Below are positions 1 through 10,223 of a DNA stretch of 64,000 nt, one piece after another (position 1 is the first letter of the stretch; each line of letters begins with the position of its first letter). The position numbers and the translations under genes are program-made. The notes under the pieces were generated by a model that was given only the letters and a program-made list of their open reading frames with translations, made no database searches and was not told where the DNA came from. The DNA is from Roseicella aerolata (GTDB lineage Bacteria; Pseudomonadota; Alphaproteobacteria; Acetobacterales; Acetobacteraceae): assembly GCF_020523605.1 (NCBI RefSeq), contig NZ_JAJAQI010000002.1:206086-270085 (forward strand), in the 5' to 3' direction.

Positions 1-795
1 TCCGCGGTGGTGCAGGGCGGCGCCCTGACCCGGTTGGTGCGTGCGCGGCTCGCGCCCGACGGCACGGCGCTGGAAGGGGCGACGCCGATCCTGGACGCCA
101 CCCCGGCGCAGGAGCAGGGGCGGAACCACTTTGGCTGCCGCATCGCCTTCGGGCGGGACGGCGCGCTCTTCCTCTCGACCGGCGATCGCTATGTCACGAA
201 AATGCGGGCGCAGCGGCTGGATGACCTGGCCGGTAAGGTGCTGCGGCTGGCGCGGAACGGCGCGCCGCTGCCGGACAACCCCTTCGCCAGCCGCACCGAT
301 GCCCGGGCCGAGATCTTCAGCTATGGCCACCGCAATGCGCAGGGCCTGGCCTTCAACCCCTGGACCGGCAGCCTCTGGGCGGCGGAATTCGGCGCCCGCG
401 GGGGTGACGAAATCAACCTCCTCCGCCCCGGCCGGAACTACGGCTGGCCGGTGGTGACGCATGGCGTCGATTATGACGGCAGCCGGATCGGCGAGGGCGT
501 CTCGCGCCCCGACATGGAGGACCCGATCCATGTCTGGGTGCCCTCGGTCAGCCCCTCCGGCATCGCCTTCTACACCGGCGCGGCCTTCCCGGCCTGGCGC
601 GGCAGCCTCTTTGTTGCGGCGCTGAACCCGCCCGGCCTGGTGCGGCTGACGACGGAGGGCGACCGGGTGACGGGGGAGGAAAGGCTGCCCGGCATCCGCA
701 CCCGCATTCGGCAGACGGTGCAGGGGCCGGATGGGCTGCTCTACCTGCTGACTGACGAGTCGCGCGGGCGGATCCTGCGGCTGGCGCCGGGCTGA
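1..795 (+). CDS. PQQ-dependent sugar dehydrogenase (glucose/sorbosone dehydrogenase family), 5' truncated by window edge
   Basis: The frame is open from the first base, so the N-terminus lies outside the window. The visible 264 residues are the C-terminal blades of a six-bladed beta-propeller of the soluble aldose sugar dehydrogenase family. Recognisable segments are GDRYVTKMRAQ with LAGKVLRL, then SYGHRNAQGLAF, then EFGARGGDEINLL and GRNYGWP, which is the usual order in this family. Such enzymes use PQQ and calcium to oxidise sugars in the periplasm. The stop is TGA at 793-795. A copy of the dispersed TAGAGC-type element begins about 16 bp behind it. The family call is firm; the substrate cannot be told. 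Confidence 0.85.
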   Translation, partial: SAVVQGGALTRLVRARLAPDGTALEGATPILDATPAQEQGRNHFGCRIAFGRDGALFLSTGDRYVTKMRAQRLDDLAGKVLRLARNGAPLPDNPFASRTDARAEIFSYGHRNAQGLAFNPWTGSLWAAEFGARGGDEINLLRPGRNYGWPVVTHGVDYDGSRIGEGVSRPDMEDPIHVWVPSVSPSGIAFYTGAAFPAWRGSLFVAALNPPGLVRLTTEGDRVTGEERLPGIRTRIRQTVQGPDGLLYLLTDESRGRILRLAPG

Positions 796-811
796 AGGCC
801 GGCGGAGGCTG

Positions 812-920
812 GAGCGGATCGCGGACGCGCGGACAGGCGTGAACGCCCGGGAGCGAGCCTTTGTTCGAAAGACAGAAAGCACCAGCGGATGGGCGTTCAG
901 ACATGACCGCAATCCGCTGT
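812..920 (+). repeat. Dispersed intergenic element, copy A
   Basis: It starts GAGCGGATCGCGGA, carries the core hairpin GGCGTGAACGCC, then GAAAGCACCAGCGGATGGGCG, and closes with AATCCGCT, which mirrors the AGCGGAT block. It lies 16 bp behind the sugar dehydrogenase stop, in the same orientation as that gene. The rest of 796-1089 shows no gene; a GACCTG/CAGGTC hairpin with a TGCG loop at 1071-1086 sits just behind the RTX gene but has no T-run. Confidence 0.6.
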
Positions 921-1089
921 AGCCGGGCGAGAGGCCGGCCGGCCAATAGCGAGGCTGCGGCCGGGCGCGGCCCGGTATGCGCCGGGTATCATGGGACCTG
1001 TGCGCGGATGCTATCAGCCACAGGCTGTTGCGGTCATTGCAGGCATCCGAACACCAGGCGCCGCGGCGGCGACCTGTGCGCAGGTCTCC

Positions 1090-4000
1090 TCACAGCACCA
1101 CATCCCCGTTGGTGAAGCGGACCACCTCGATGGAGATCAGCCGGTCCGTCCCCGCCGGCCCCACCGCCAGCCAACTGCCATCCGCCAGGCGTGACAGCGC
1201 CGTGCTGCCGCGTGTCGCGCCGAGGATGGCCATATCCGTGCCGGCGCCGCCGTCCAGCATGTCATCTCCCGCGCCGCCGGTCAGCACATCCGCCCCATCG
1301 CCGCCCATCAGGCTGTCAGCGCCATCGCCGCCCAGCAGCGTGTCATTCCCCGTCCCGCCGCGCAGCAGGTCATCACCGGCGCCGCCATCCAGCACGTCAT
1401 CGCCTGCCCCGCCGGTCAGGCTGTCATTCCCCAGCCCACCGCGCAGGGTATCGCTGCCGGCGAAGCCGACCAGCACGTCATTCCCGGCCCCGCCGAGGAT
1501 CGAGGCCCGCTCGATGCCAAGCAGCAGGGTCACGCTGCTGCCATCGGTCAGGCGCAGACCTCCCGCGACCGTCTCCATCCGCAGCGCCTGGGTCGCCGTG
1601 GTCCGGGTGACGGCGGCGAGATCCTCGCCCGAGCCGCCATCCAGCAGCACGGCCCAGTCGGCAGCGATCAGCGTATCATTGCCTGCGCCGCCCAGCAGGC
1701 TGTCCCGGCCGGACTGACCATCCAGGGAGTCGTTGCCCGCGCCGCCCAGCAGCGTGTCATTCCCCGTCCCGCCGCGCAGCAGGTCATCACCGGCGCCGCC
1801 ATCCAGCACGTCATCGCCCGCCCCGCCGGTCAGGCTGTCATTCCCCAACCCACCGCGCAGGGTATCGCTGCCGGCGAAGCCGACCAGCACGTCATTCCCG
1901 GCCCCGCCGAGGATCGAGGCCCGCTCGATGCCAAGCAGCAGGGTCGCGCTGCTGCCATCGGTCAGGCGCAGACCTCCTGCGACCGTCTCCATCCGCAGCG
2001 CCTGGGTCGCCGTGGTCCGGGTGACGGCGGCGAGATCCTCGCCCGAGCCGCCATCCAGCAGCACGGCCCAGTCGGCAGCGATCAGCGTATCATTGCCCGC
2101 GCCGCCCAGCAGGCTGTCCCGGCCGGACTGGCCATCCAGGGAGTCGTTGCCCGCGCCGCCCAGCAGCGTGTCATTCCCCGTCCCGCCGCGCAGGGTATCA
2201 TGGCCGCCTTGCCCGGCGAGCAGGTCGGCCCCGTCCTGCCCTTCCAGCACATCGCCGACGGCACCGCCGGACAGCGTGTCATCGCCGGCGGCACCGCGCA
2301 GGGTCACGGCTGCCCCCAGGCCGGCGGGCAGCAGCAGCGCATCCGGCCCGCCCCCCCCGCTGAAGATCTCGACTCCCGAGACCGCGCCGGGCACCACCCG
2401 CAGATCGAGCAGACTGCCCCCGGCGGGTGCCTGCCAGCGGTCGGTGCCCGCGCCGCCAATCAGCGTATCGGCGAAGCTCGCCACATCGGCGAAGGCCAGC
2501 ACCTGCGACCGGCCATCGCCGAGATTCAGTGTGAGGCTACCGGTGAAGCGAAGATCGGGATCGGGCAGGAACAGGTCATCGCCCTCTCCGCCCTCCAGCC
2601 GGTCGGCACCGGTGCCGGGCTGCAGCGTGTCGTTCCCTGCCCCGCCCCGCAGCGTGTCCTGCCCGGCGCCGGCCTGCAGCAGATTGTCCTCCGCATTGCC
2701 GGTGAGCAGGTCGGCGAAGAGGGTGCCGCGGGCATGGGCGATGAGCAGGAGCCGGTCGGTCCCGCCCCAGCCATCCCGCGCCGTGCCGGCGGCGAGATCG
2801 ACCACCACCCCGGCCGGGTCGCCCGCATAATCCGCCATCACCCTGGTCCCGGCCGCGGGCCCGCGCAGCGTGTCATCGCCCGCAAGACCGCGCAGGAAGG
2901 TGGTGGTGCCGGCGACGGCGCGGCCGGTCAGGTCATCGCCCAGCCGGGAGCCCCAGGCGGATTCGATGTTCAGCAGCCTGTCCCGCCCGCCCCAGGGATC
3001 GATGGCGGTGCCGGCCGTCAGGTCCACCACCGCGCCGCGCAGCGGCAGGTCGGAGCCCGGCGCGACCAAGTCGTAGAAGACGATGTCGAGGCCGCCGGCA
3101 CCGTCCAGCGTATCGTTCCCCGCGGCGCCGGCCAGGCGGTCGGCCCCGGCGGAGCCCAGGATGCTGTCATTCCCCGCACCGCCCGCCGCCACCTCGATCG
3201 CGGTCAGCCGGTCGGTCCCGCCGGGCTTCAGGGCAATGCCGGCGGCGAGGTTCACGGTCACGGCGCCCGCCCCGGCATAGCGCCATTCATCCGTCCCGCC
3301 GCGGCCGTCGAACAGCTTGTTCCCCTGGGCGCCGGAGAGGAAGACGTCATCCCCGGTCGAGCCCAGCACCGTATCCGCGAAGGCCGAGGTGACGGCGACG
3401 CGGCGGATGCCGAGGAGCCTGTCGGTCCCGCCCCAGCCATCCTGCGCCGTGCCGGCCGCCAGATCGACATGCACCGCGGCCGGGCTGCCGCCATAGGCTG
3501 CCTGCACGGGGGAGCTGGTCGCCCCGATCAGCGTGTCGTTGCCCGCCCGCCCCTCCAGGCTGGTGACGAAGAGGCCGGCGCCGGCCGCGGCGGCATCCAG
3601 CCGGTCGGCCCCTGCGCCGCCGGTGACGGCATGGATGTCGGTGATGGTGTCGGTCCCGCCGGTCGACTTCGTCACCCTCCCGGTCCCATGGGCCGTGAAT
3701 TTCAGGCTGATGCTGCCGTTGAGCGCCGCATAGCTCAGCCCGTTGGCCGCGCCGGCGCCGCCCACGATCCGGTCGCTGCCGGCGCTGCCGAGGAAGACCT
3801 CCGTCAGGCTGCCGCCGGAGAGGGTGTCGTTCCCCGCCGTGCCGGCCCGCTGCAGGGCCGGGCGCAGCAGGGAGAGGAAGGTGCCGGGGACGAAATCCTC
3901 CGGGCCGATATCGACCGGCTGGGTGGAGGAGCCGATGCGGACCACGAGGTCGGCCACGTCCACCCGGCCATTGCGGTCAAGGTCGAGCACCAGCCAGCCG

Positions 4001-5556
4001 CCGGCCGGCACCGTGCCGCCCGCCAGCGCCGGGACCCAGAAGAGCTGGTTGGCACCGGTCGCGCCCAGCGGCTGCGCCGGCAGTGCCGTGCCCGCCGGCA
4101 GCGCCGCGAGCGGCCGCGTCACTCCGCCCCAGACCAGGGCACGGGCGATGCCATCCGTCCCGGCATAGGTCCCGGCATTGGCGCCGCTGCCATCGCCGGG
4201 GCCGGACCAGGCATCGCTGAGCCGCAGCCTATCGCCCTCGGCCGCGGAGAAGCCGAGGATCAGGTCGAGCGCGCCGAGGGCGGACCATGGCGCCTCCCCC
4301 ATCGCCTGCAGCAGAAGGGTGTCGGCACCCGGGCCGCCCTGCAGCGTGTCGGCACCCGTCCCGCCCTCCAGGCTGTCATCGCCCTCACCACCGAGCAGGT
4401 TGTCATTTCCCGTCCCGCCCTGCAGCAGGTCGGCCCCGGCGCCACCCTCCAGCCGGTCATTGCCGGCGCCGCCGATCAGCACATCCGGCCCATCGCCGCC
4501 GGCCAGGGTATCGTTGCCGTCGCCGCCGAGCAGGCTGTCGAAGCCCGCGCCGCCGGCAAGGCTGTCATTCCCTGTCCCACCCTCCAGCGTGTCGTTGCCA
4601 GCCAGCCCGAGCAGCGTGTCCGCCCCGGCCAGGCCGTGGATCCGGTCCCCCTCCCCGGTCCCGGCCCGCGAATCGGCGCCAGCGGTGCCGACCAGGGCGA
4701 AGGTCCCGGCCAGGAAGGCATCGGCAGTGATGGCGGCGCCCGCGGGCAGGTCGAGCCGCACCACCAGGTCGGCGGTGCCGAGTTGGCCATTCCGGTTCGC
4801 GTCCAGCACCAGCCAGCCGCCCGCCCCGGCGGCATCCGGCAGCCAGCGCAGCAGGAAGGCGGCCTGGCCGGTCGGGTCCGGCAGGGCGAGGCCGACGACC
4901 GGCGCGGCGACCGGCGCGAGCGTCCCGCCCCAGCCCAGGGGCAGCGGCGCCTGTCCGGGCAGCGCGAAGCTTCCCGTCGCCAGCAGCCAGAGCGCGGCCC
5001 CGACCGGCTGGGCGCGGAGCACCAGCCGGTCGCCCTCGGCCGCGTTGAAATCCGTGATCCGGTCCATGGCCGAAAGGCCGGACTCGATGCCCGCCAGGCC
5101 CATCAGCGCGAAGCGGTCGGCGCCCGCGCCGCCGGTCAGCAGATCGGCGCCCGGCCCGCCGAGCAGCGTATCCGCCCCCTCCCCGCCCGCCAGCGTGTCC
5201 CGCCCCGCGCCGCCCTGCAACGCATCGGCGCCGGCCCCGCCGGCGAGGGAATCATCGCCCGCACCGCCCACCAGGCTGTCATCGCCGCTGCCGGCGCTTA
5301 GCCAGAGCTGCTCCACCCCCGTCAGGCGCGTGCCGGCGACCAGGCTGGTCTCCGTCGGCGCGAGGAGGAAGACGGTCAGCGCCGTATCGGCGACGCTGCG
5401 GTCGACCACCGCGCGGTCCTCGCCCGGCCCGCCGTCCAGCGTGTCATGCCCCGCGCCGGCGAGCAGCGTGTCATTGCCCGCCAGCCCCATCAGGACGTCG
5501 TCGCCGGCATCACCCTGCAGCAGGTCATGCCCGGCGGTGCCGGTCAGCCTTGCCAT
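1090..5556 (-). CDS. Large RTX (hemolysin-type calcium-binding repeat) secreted protein
   Basis: About 1488 residues, almost entirely Gly/Asp-rich nonapeptide repeats of the GGxGxDxL type (for example [11 protein letters not shown]) that bind Ca2+ in parallel beta-rolls. Between the repeat blocks are 60-120 residue spacers, two of which contain LxLILGF/[14 protein letters not shown] segments like the serralysin C-terminal beta-roll (Peptidase_M10_C). The end ([20 protein letters not shown]) resembles the C-terminal region of type I-secreted RTX proteins, and no Sec signal peptide is seen. No HlyB/HlyD/TolC genes are in the window. No catalytic domain was recognised, so it may be an adhesin or surface/matrix protein. 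The start could be ATG at 5556 or GTG at 5559; a GGAGG lies just upstream. Confidence 0.85.
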   Translation of the reverse strand: MARLTGTAGHDLLQGDAGDDVLMGLAGNDTLLAGAGHDTLDGGPGEDRAVVDRSVADTALTVFLLAPTETSLVAGTRLTGVEQLWLSAGSGDDSLVGGAGDDSLAGGAGADALQGGAGRDTLAGGEGADTLLGGPGADLLTGGAGADRFALMGLAGIESGLSAMDRITDFNAAEGDRLVLRAQPVGAALWLLATGSFALPGQAPLPLGWGGTLAPVAAPVVGLALPDPTGQAAFLLRWLPDAAGAGGWLVLDANRNGQLGTADLVVRLDLPAGAAITADAFLAGTFALVGTAGADSRAGTGEGDRIHGLAGADTLLGLAGNDTLEGGTGNDSLAGGAGFDSLLGGDGNDTLAGGDGPDVLIGGAGNDRLEGGAGADLLQGGTGNDNLLGGEGDDSLEGGTGADTLQGGPGADTLLLQAMGEAPWSALGALDLILGFSAAEGDRLRLSDAWSGPGDGSGANAGTYAGTDGIARALVWGGVTRPLAALPAGTALPAQPLGATGANQLFWVPALAGGTVPAGGWLVLDLDRNGRVDVADLVVRIGSSTQPVDIGPEDFVPGTFLSLLRPALQRAGTAGNDTLSGGSLTEVFLGSAGSDRIVGGAGAANGLSYAALNGSISLKFTAHGTGRVTKSTGGTDTITDIHAVTGGAGADRLDAAAAGAGLFVTSLEGRAGNDTLIGATSSPVQAAYGGSPAAVHVDLAAGTAQDGWGGTDRLLGIRRVAVTSAFADTVLGSTGDDVFLSGAQGNKLFDGRGGTDEWRYAGAGAVTVNLAAGIALKPGGTDRLTAIEVAAGGAGNDSILGSAGADRLAGAAGNDTLDGAGGLDIVFYDLVAPGSDLPLRGAVVDLTAGTAIDPWGGRDRLLNIESAWGSRLGDDLTGRAVAGTTTFLRGLAGDDTLRGPAAGTRVMADYAGDPAGVVVDLAAGTARDGWGGTDRLLLIAHARGTLFADLLTGNAEDNLLQAGAGQDTLRGGAGNDTLQPGTGADRLEGGEGDDLFLPDPDLRFTGSLTLNLGDGRSQVLAFADVASFADTLIGGAGTDRWQAPAGGSLLDLRVVPGAVSGVEIFSGGGGPDALLLPAGLGAAVTLRGAAGDDTLSGGAVGDVLEGQDGADLLAGQGGHDTLRGGTGNDTLLGGAGNDSLDGQSGRDSLLGGAGNDTLIAADWAVLLDGGSGEDLAAVTRTTATQALRMETVAGGLRLTDGSSATLLLGIERASILGGAGNDVLVGFAGSDTLRGGLGNDSLTGGAGDDVLDGGAGDDLLRGGTGNDTLLGGAGNDSLDGQSGRDSLLGGAGNDTLIAADWAVLLDGGSGEDLAAVTRTTATQALRMETVAGGLRLTDGSSVTLLLGIERASILGGAGNDVLVGFAGSDTLRGGLGNDSLTGGAGDDVLDGGAGDDLLRGGTGNDTLLGGDGADSLMGGDGADVLTGGAGDDMLDGGAGTDMAILGATRGSTALSRLADGSWLAVGPAGTDRLISIEVVRFTNGDVVL
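1341..2168 (-). repeat. Tandem duplication, two 414-bp units inside the RTX gene
   Basis: Units 1341-1754 and 1755-2168 are nearly identical (about six differences seen by eye), and the first ~26 bases of the unit recur at 2169. The period is exactly 138 codons, so the frame is kept. Each unit encodes a run of nonapeptide repeats plus one non-repeat spacer (starting around [13 protein letters not shown]). The low divergence points to a recent duplication. Confidence 0.95.
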
Positions 5557-5559
5557 CAC

Positions 5560-5955
5560 CCTCCGCCCGCAGCCCGGATGGGGCCCTGGGGCAGAGGGTT
5601 AGCGGAGCGCGGCTTGCGGAAGGGTGAAGGCGGTCAGATCACCGGCTCCACGGCGGCGGGGCCGCAGAGGCTGCCCGCCGCCGGGGAGAGCCCGGCCAGG
5701 GCCGCAGGAGTTGGGCGAAGGGCAGCCGCCTCCAGGCCGGCCGACCGGCCAGAGCGAGGCCGCCTGGGAGGCAGGCCATGCGGCCCGCCCGGCCGCGTCC
5801 TCCGGTGTGGCGCCGCCGGATATCGGCCGCCCCGCCGCCATGGAAGCCGCTCCTGCCGAAGGCCGGCCGGACGCATTCCCGGATTGCCGGGCCTGCCGTC
5901 CTCAGTGGCGGCGCCATTCCCCCCATCCGCCGGGAGGAGAATGGCCGCCTCCCGC
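5560..5955. other. Intergenic gap without recognised gene
   Basis: About 395 bp between the start of the RTX gene and the end of the DUF4175 gene, both on the minus strand. It should hold the RTX promoter, but no clear -35/-10 pair or hairpin-plus-T terminator was seen. Open frames here have no recognisable protein and look like GC-driven chance frames. Confidence 0.5.
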
Positions 5956-8589
5956 TCAGAAGCGCCGCAACAGCCGGTCGATATAGTCCAGCTCCTCCGC
6001 CGGGCGCTCCCGCTCCGCCCCGCGCCGGCGCAACTCCTCCTGCAGTCGGCGCGTGCGCAGCAGTTCCGCCTCCTCCGGCACCCGCGTATCGGCGCCGTTG
6101 TCGGCGTTGCCGTTCACGTCGCGGCTGCGGCGGCCCAGCGGATCGCGCCCCTCGCCCTGGCCCTGGGCCTGGTCCTGGCCCTCCCCGCCCGGCTGGTTCT
6201 CGCCGGCCATGTCCTGCGGGTCGCCCTCCCCCTCACCCTCCTGGCTCAGGCCGAACTGGCGCTGCATGGACTGCGCCATCTGCCGGCCGCCTTCCTGCAA
6301 GGCCTGCAAGGCGCGCTGCTGGGCATCCCGCGCATCGCCACCCTGGCGGAGCTGTTCCTGCGCATCCCGCATCGCCTGGTCGGCGCGGCCGAGGCCTTCC
6401 GGCACCTCCCCGGTCAGGTCGCCGAATTGCTGCATCAGTTCGCCCAACGCGCGGCGCAGCGCGCGCTGGCGGCGGCCATCCTGGTCGCGTTCCGCCTGTT
6501 CCTGCGGGTCCGGCTGCGCCTGCTGGCCCGGGGGTGGTTGCTGCGGCTCCGGCGGCCAGCGGAAGCCCTGCGGATTGAGGCGCTGCTGGCGCTGGCGCGC
6601 GGCGCGGTCGCGCTCCTCGCCCTCAGCGCGCTGGTGGCTGCGGTCCAGCATGTCGGACTGGCGCTTCACCATGTCCTGCACTACGCCCATCTGCTGCTGG
6701 CCGCGCTCGCGGCGCTGCTGGCGCTCCGGGCTCTCGGCCCGCTGGGCGCGGCCCTCCTCCAGCGCCTTCAGCATCTCCTCCAGCTCGGCCAGCTCGCGCT
6801 TCGCGTCCTCCATCCGGCCCTCGCGCGCGGCCTCCTCCATCCGGCGGGTGCGGCGCTCCATTTCCCGCTGGTCCATCAGCCGGGATTGCGGGTCGAAGGG
6901 GATCGCCTCGGCATTCTCGCGCTGCAGCTTCTCGGCCAGCGCCTCCAGGTGCTGGCGGATGGCGTCGCGCAGTTCCTGGATGCGGCGCTCCAGCTCGGCG
7001 CGCTGCTGCTGCGTGGCGGGGTCGTTCGGGTCCTGCGCCCGGTTCTGCTCGGCCTGCTCGAGGGCCTCGCGCAGCGCCTCCCGCGCCTGCTGCAGGGCGC
7101 GCAGCGTCCGGCCGTCCCGGCCTTCCTCCAGCGCCAGCGCGACCTGCCAGAGGATCTCCTGCACCTCCGGCACCGCCTCCGGCCGCCGGTCGACGATGAG
7201 GCGGGAGCGCGCGGCGCGCAGCGCGAGATAGGTGGTGACGTCGTGCTCGAAGGCCTCGGGCGCGCGGGCGATGTCCTCGATCTCCCGCCGCGCCGGGGCA
7301 CGGCGCTCGGGCTCGAGCGACAGCGCCTTGCGCACCGCGATCAGCCGCTTCGCCACGGGGTGGTTGAAGCTCCGCTCCGGCAGGCCGAGGCTCGCGGTCT
7401 CGGAGGCGCCCTCCTGTCCCGCCCCATCCTTCGCCACCAGCCGCGCCTGCACGTCCAGCCCGGCCCAGGGATGCGCCGAGAGGTCGGGCGTCGCCGTGCC
7501 GCGCGCCTGCTTCGCCTGGCCGCCGGGCAGCGGCAGGTCCACAACCAGCGGCGGCGCCTCCGGCCGGGCCTTCAGCCGCAATTCGGCCCGCAGCGAGGCG
7601 AGGCCCCAGTCATCCTCCGCCCGCCAGGGCAGGCGGGTGCCGAGGCCGCGCGGGGCGCGTCCCGGCGGCTCGGCGAAGGCGACGCGCGGCGGCGTGTCGG
7701 CCTGCACGGTCAGCGCCCAGTGCGCCAGTTCCGAGCCCTGCCGCCGGACCGCGAGGCGCCCGCCCTGCTCCAGCATCGCCTCGGCCGTGAAGCTGGTGCC
7801 GTCCAGCGCGCGGAAGGGCGTGGCCTGGGCATCCAGCAGGAGTTCGGGCGCGCCGCCATGGCCGCCGGAAACCGAGACCTGCAGCTTGCTGCCGGCCGGC
7901 ACGGTGGCGGCACCGCCGCCGGCATCGAGGAAGATCGGCGCCGCGCCGGTATAGGCGGGCGGCGTCACCCAGGCCTCCAGCCGCAGGGCAGGCACCGGCG
8001 CCGGGCCGGCGAAGGCGGGGGTGAAGGCCCGGCGCAGCCGCTCCGGCGCCTCGCCGCCCGCCACCACGAAGGCGGCGAGGACGGCGAGCGCCACGGCGGC
8101 CCGCAGCGCCCGCGGGTCCCGCGCCGGCAGGCCGGGCCGCGGCGTGCCGACCTGCAGCCGGCGGATCTGCGCCGCGGCACGCTGCTGGTGCACCTGCCAC
8201 AGCGCGAGGGCGGCCGGGTCGTCGCCCGCGGGCCGGTCGGACAGGGCGGCGAGCGGCCGGTGCCGCAGGCCGGAATTGCGCTCCAGCCGCCGCTCCGCCG
8301 CGCCGTCATCCGGCGGACGGAAGCCGCGGAAGGCCCGCCAGCCGAGCCAGCCGATGCCGCCGGCGGCAGCGAGCAGGAGGAGGATGTGCAGCAGGCCCGG
8401 CAGGCGCTGCGGCAGGTCGAGCAGGGCGAGGAACAGGAACAGGCCGAGGGCGCCGAGGACCGGCCAGGCGCGGGGCCAGACGGCTTCCCAGAACAGGGCG
8501 AGCCGCGCGAGGCGGCGCCGGCGCCGGAGCGCCGCGGCCAGGCCCTGGGGGGTGTTGCCCCCCGGGGCGGCCGGCCCGGCGGGGCTCAG
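5956..8589 (-). CDS. TIGR02302/DUF4175 family membrane and coiled-coil protein
   Basis: The family is typical of alphaproteobacteria next to lysA; its function is unknown. The reading frame continues upstream of the first usual start (GTG at 8193) through two hydrophobic stretches (about codons 8500-8400 and 8395-8340 on the minus strand) and the conserved region with ERRLERNSGLRHRPLAALSD. That region belongs to the family, so the true start must be near 8589. No ATG, GTG or TTG occurs between the in-frame stop at 8638 and 8194. The best candidate is CTG at 8589-8587, which overlaps the lysA TGA as CTGA. From there the protein is about 877 residues: N-terminal membrane helices, a beta-rich middle, then a long Q/E/R-rich coiled coil and a low-complexity Gly/Gln/Glu tail. 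Product family is sure; start is inferred. Confidence 0.85.
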   Translation of the reverse strand: MSPAGPAAPGGNTPQGLAAALRRRRRLARLALFWEAVWPRAWPVLGALGLFLFLALLDLPQRLPGLLHILLLLAAAGGIGWLGWRAFRGFRPPDDGAAERRLERNSGLRHRPLAALSDRPAGDDPAALALWQVHQQRAAAQIRRLQVGTPRPGLPARDPRALRAAVALAVLAAFVVAGGEAPERLRRAFTPAFAGPAPVPALRLEAWVTPPAYTGAAPIFLDAGGGAATVPAGSKLQVSVSGGHGGAPELLLDAQATPFRALDGTSFTAEAMLEQGGRLAVRRQGSELAHWALTVQADTPPRVAFAEPPGRAPRGLGTRLPWRAEDDWGLASLRAELRLKARPEAPPLVVDLPLPGGQAKQARGTATPDLSAHPWAGLDVQARLVAKDGAGQEGASETASLGLPERSFNHPVAKRLIAVRKALSLEPERRAPARREIEDIARAPEAFEHDVTTYLALRAARSRLIVDRRPEAVPEVQEILWQVALALEEGRDGRTLRALQQAREALREALEQAEQNRAQDPNDPATQQQRAELERRIQELRDAIRQHLEALAEKLQRENAEAIPFDPQSRLMDQREMERRTRRMEEAAREGRMEDAKRELAELEEMLKALEEGRAQRAESPERQQRRERGQQQMGVVQDMVKRQSDMLDRSHQRAEGEERDRAARQRQQRLNPQGFRWPPEPQQPPPGQQAQPDPQEQAERDQDGRRQRALRRALGELMQQFGDLTGEVPEGLGRADQAMRDAQEQLRQGGDARDAQQRALQALQEGGRQMAQSMQRQFGLSQEGEGEGDPQDMAGENQPGGEGQDQAQGQGEGRDPLGRRSRDVNGNADNGADTRVPEEAELLRTRRLQEELRRRGAERERPAEELDYIDRLLRRF

Positions 8590-9956
8590 GGCGCGCCCCC
8601 GAGCCAGGCCGGCAGGCGGTTGCCGCCGAGCAATTCGTCATAGGTCTGCCGGTCGCGCACCACGGCGAAGCGGGTGCCGTCCACCATCACCTCGGCGGCG
8701 AACGGCCGCATGTTGTAGGTGCTGCTCATCACGGCGCCATAGGCTCCCGCATCGAGGAAGGCGACCAGCGCCCTGGGCTTCAGAGATGGCAACGCGCGGC
8801 CGCGCGCAAAGGTGTCGCCAGTCTCACAGACCGGCCCGACCACATCGGCCGGCGAGGCAGGCGCCACGAAATCCACCGGGCCGACCGGCAGGATGCCGTG
8901 CCAGGCATCGTACATGGCGGGCCGCACCAGGTCGTTCATGGCGGCATCCAGCACCAGGAAGCGGCGGTTGGTGCCCTGCTTCTGCAGCACGACCGAGGCG
9001 AGCAGCAGGCCGGGCGGGCCGGCGATCCAGCGGCCGGGCTCCAGCATCACCGGCAGGCCAAGCGGGCCGAGCGTCGCCTTGATGGCGCCGGCCAGGGCTT
9101 CGGGCATCGGTGCCGGCTCGTCCCGGTAGGGAATGCCGAGGCCGCCGCCGCAATCGATGTGCCTCACCGGCAGGCCTTCGGCCCGCAGCGCCTGGACCAG
9201 CTCGGCAAGCCGGGCATAGGCGGCGCGATAGGCAGCCATGCCGCTGGTGATCTGGCTGCCGATATGGGTGGCGACGCCGACGGGTTCGAGCCCCGGCAGG
9301 GCAGCAAGCCGGGCATAAAGGGCGGGCGCGTCCTCGATCGCCACGCCGAATTTGTTCTCGGACCGGCCGGTGGTGATCTTGGCGTGGGTCCGGGCGTCCA
9401 CATCCGGGTTCACCCGCAGCGCGACGCGGGCGGTGCGGCCGAGGGAGGTGGCGAGCGCCGAGAGCGCTTCCGCCTCCTCCGCGCTCTCCAGGTTGATCTG
9501 GGCGATGTCCTCGGCGATGGCGAGGCGCAGCTCCCGCTCCGTCTTGCCGACGCCGGAGAAGACGATCCCGGAGCCCGGGATGCCCGCGGCGCGGGCGGCG
9601 CGCAGCTCCCCTTCCGAGACCACATCGGCGCCCAGCCCCTCATCGGCCAGCACCTTGAGGACGGCGAGGCTGGTATTGGCCTTGACCGCGTAATGGACGG
9701 AGGCACGGAGCCCGGCGCCATCGAGAGCAGATTTGAGGGCGCGGGCACGGCGGCGGAGGGCGCCGGCGGAATAGACCCAGGTGGGCGTGCCGACGACGGC
9801 CGCGATGCGGGCGAGCGGCACCTCCTCGACCATCAGGCCGTCATGGGCATGCATGGAGAGATGCGACCGAGCGGCGAGAAGCTCGGCGAAGCTGGGATCG
9901 GGGTCGGCGCCCAGGACGGAGGCTGGGGCGACAGGAAGCGAGGCGGCCATCGCCAT
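8586..9956 (-). CDS. lysA: Diaminopimelate decarboxylase
   Basis: 456 residues, normal length. It catalyses the last step of lysine synthesis, meso-diaminopimelate to L-lysine plus CO2, using PLP in the cytoplasm. The PLP lysine is in YAVKAN (Lys92). The family motifs HIGSQ (about 231-235), the glycine-rich phosphate loop DCGGGLG (268-274) and CETGD with the active-site Cys377 contributed to the neighbouring subunit are all present. The start is ATG 9956, with another ATG two codons on at 9950. Its stop overlaps the next gene (DUF4175), a pairing usual in alphaproteobacteria. The argH gene often found upstream is not here. Confidence 0.95.
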   Translation of the reverse strand: MAMAASLPVAPASVLGADPDPSFAELLAARSHLSMHAHDGLMVEEVPLARIAAVVGTPTWVYSAGALRRRARALKSALDGAGLRASVHYAVKANTSLAVLKVLADEGLGADVVSEGELRAARAAGIPGSGIVFSGVGKTERELRLAIAEDIAQINLESAEEAEALSALATSLGRTARVALRVNPDVDARTHAKITTGRSENKFGVAIEDAPALYARLAALPGLEPVGVATHIGSQITSGMAAYRAAYARLAELVQALRAEGLPVRHIDCGGGLGIPYRDEPAPMPEALAGAIKATLGPLGLPVMLEPGRWIAGPPGLLLASVVLQKQGTNRRFLVLDAAMNDLVRPAMYDAWHGILPVGPVDFVAPASPADVVGPVCETGDTFARGRALPSLKPRALVAFLDAGAYGAVMSSTYNMRPFAAEVMVDGTRFAVVRDRQTYDELLGGNRLPAWLGGAP

Positions 9957-10098
9957 ATTGTGCGGTGCGGGCCTGGGCGGGACAAGGACCGCGTGCGGCG
10001 GTTACATGTGCGTCCATCGCGGGGCTGGCAGCAGCGATGCGACGGCAGCCCCCATGGCCGGGGCGGGTGGACTGCGCCTCCGCGGCGGGCGATCCAAA

Positions 10099-10200
10099 GC
10101 GGACCGGCGTTCAGGGGCGAACGCCAATCCGCGGCGGCTCTTTGCGCTTCCGGACAGGTTCAGGCGTCCGGTCGCCCACGGCCTCCCGCGATCTCCTCCG
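10099..10200 (-). repeat. Dispersed intergenic element, copy B (degenerate)
   Basis: Read on the minus strand it has GAGATCGCGGGAGGCCGTGG, then a GGACGCCTGAAC block, AAAGAGC, and the closing inverted repeat GCGGATTGGCGTTC / GAACGCCGGTCC. It lies 24 bp behind the MFS gene stop, in the same orientation as that gene. Confidence 0.5.
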
Positions 10201-10223
10201 GCCCGCGCCCGCCCCGGCCTGGG

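Noticed and set aside
1071..1086. GACCTG-TGCG-CAGGTC hairpin as RTX terminator
   Set aside because: The stem is good but no T-run follows, so it is mentioned only as a structure.
2200..5301. Very long open frame antisense to the RTX gene
   Set aside because: GC-rich nonapeptide repeats keep the other strand free of stops. The product is Gly/Ala/Arg-rich without any family pattern, while the minus-strand frame has regular calcium-binding repeats.
5446..8643. Open frame of more than 1000 codons antisense to the DUF4175 gene
   Set aside because: It mirrors a coiled-coil gene rich in GC codons; no ribosome site or domain, and it starts inside the RTX gene.
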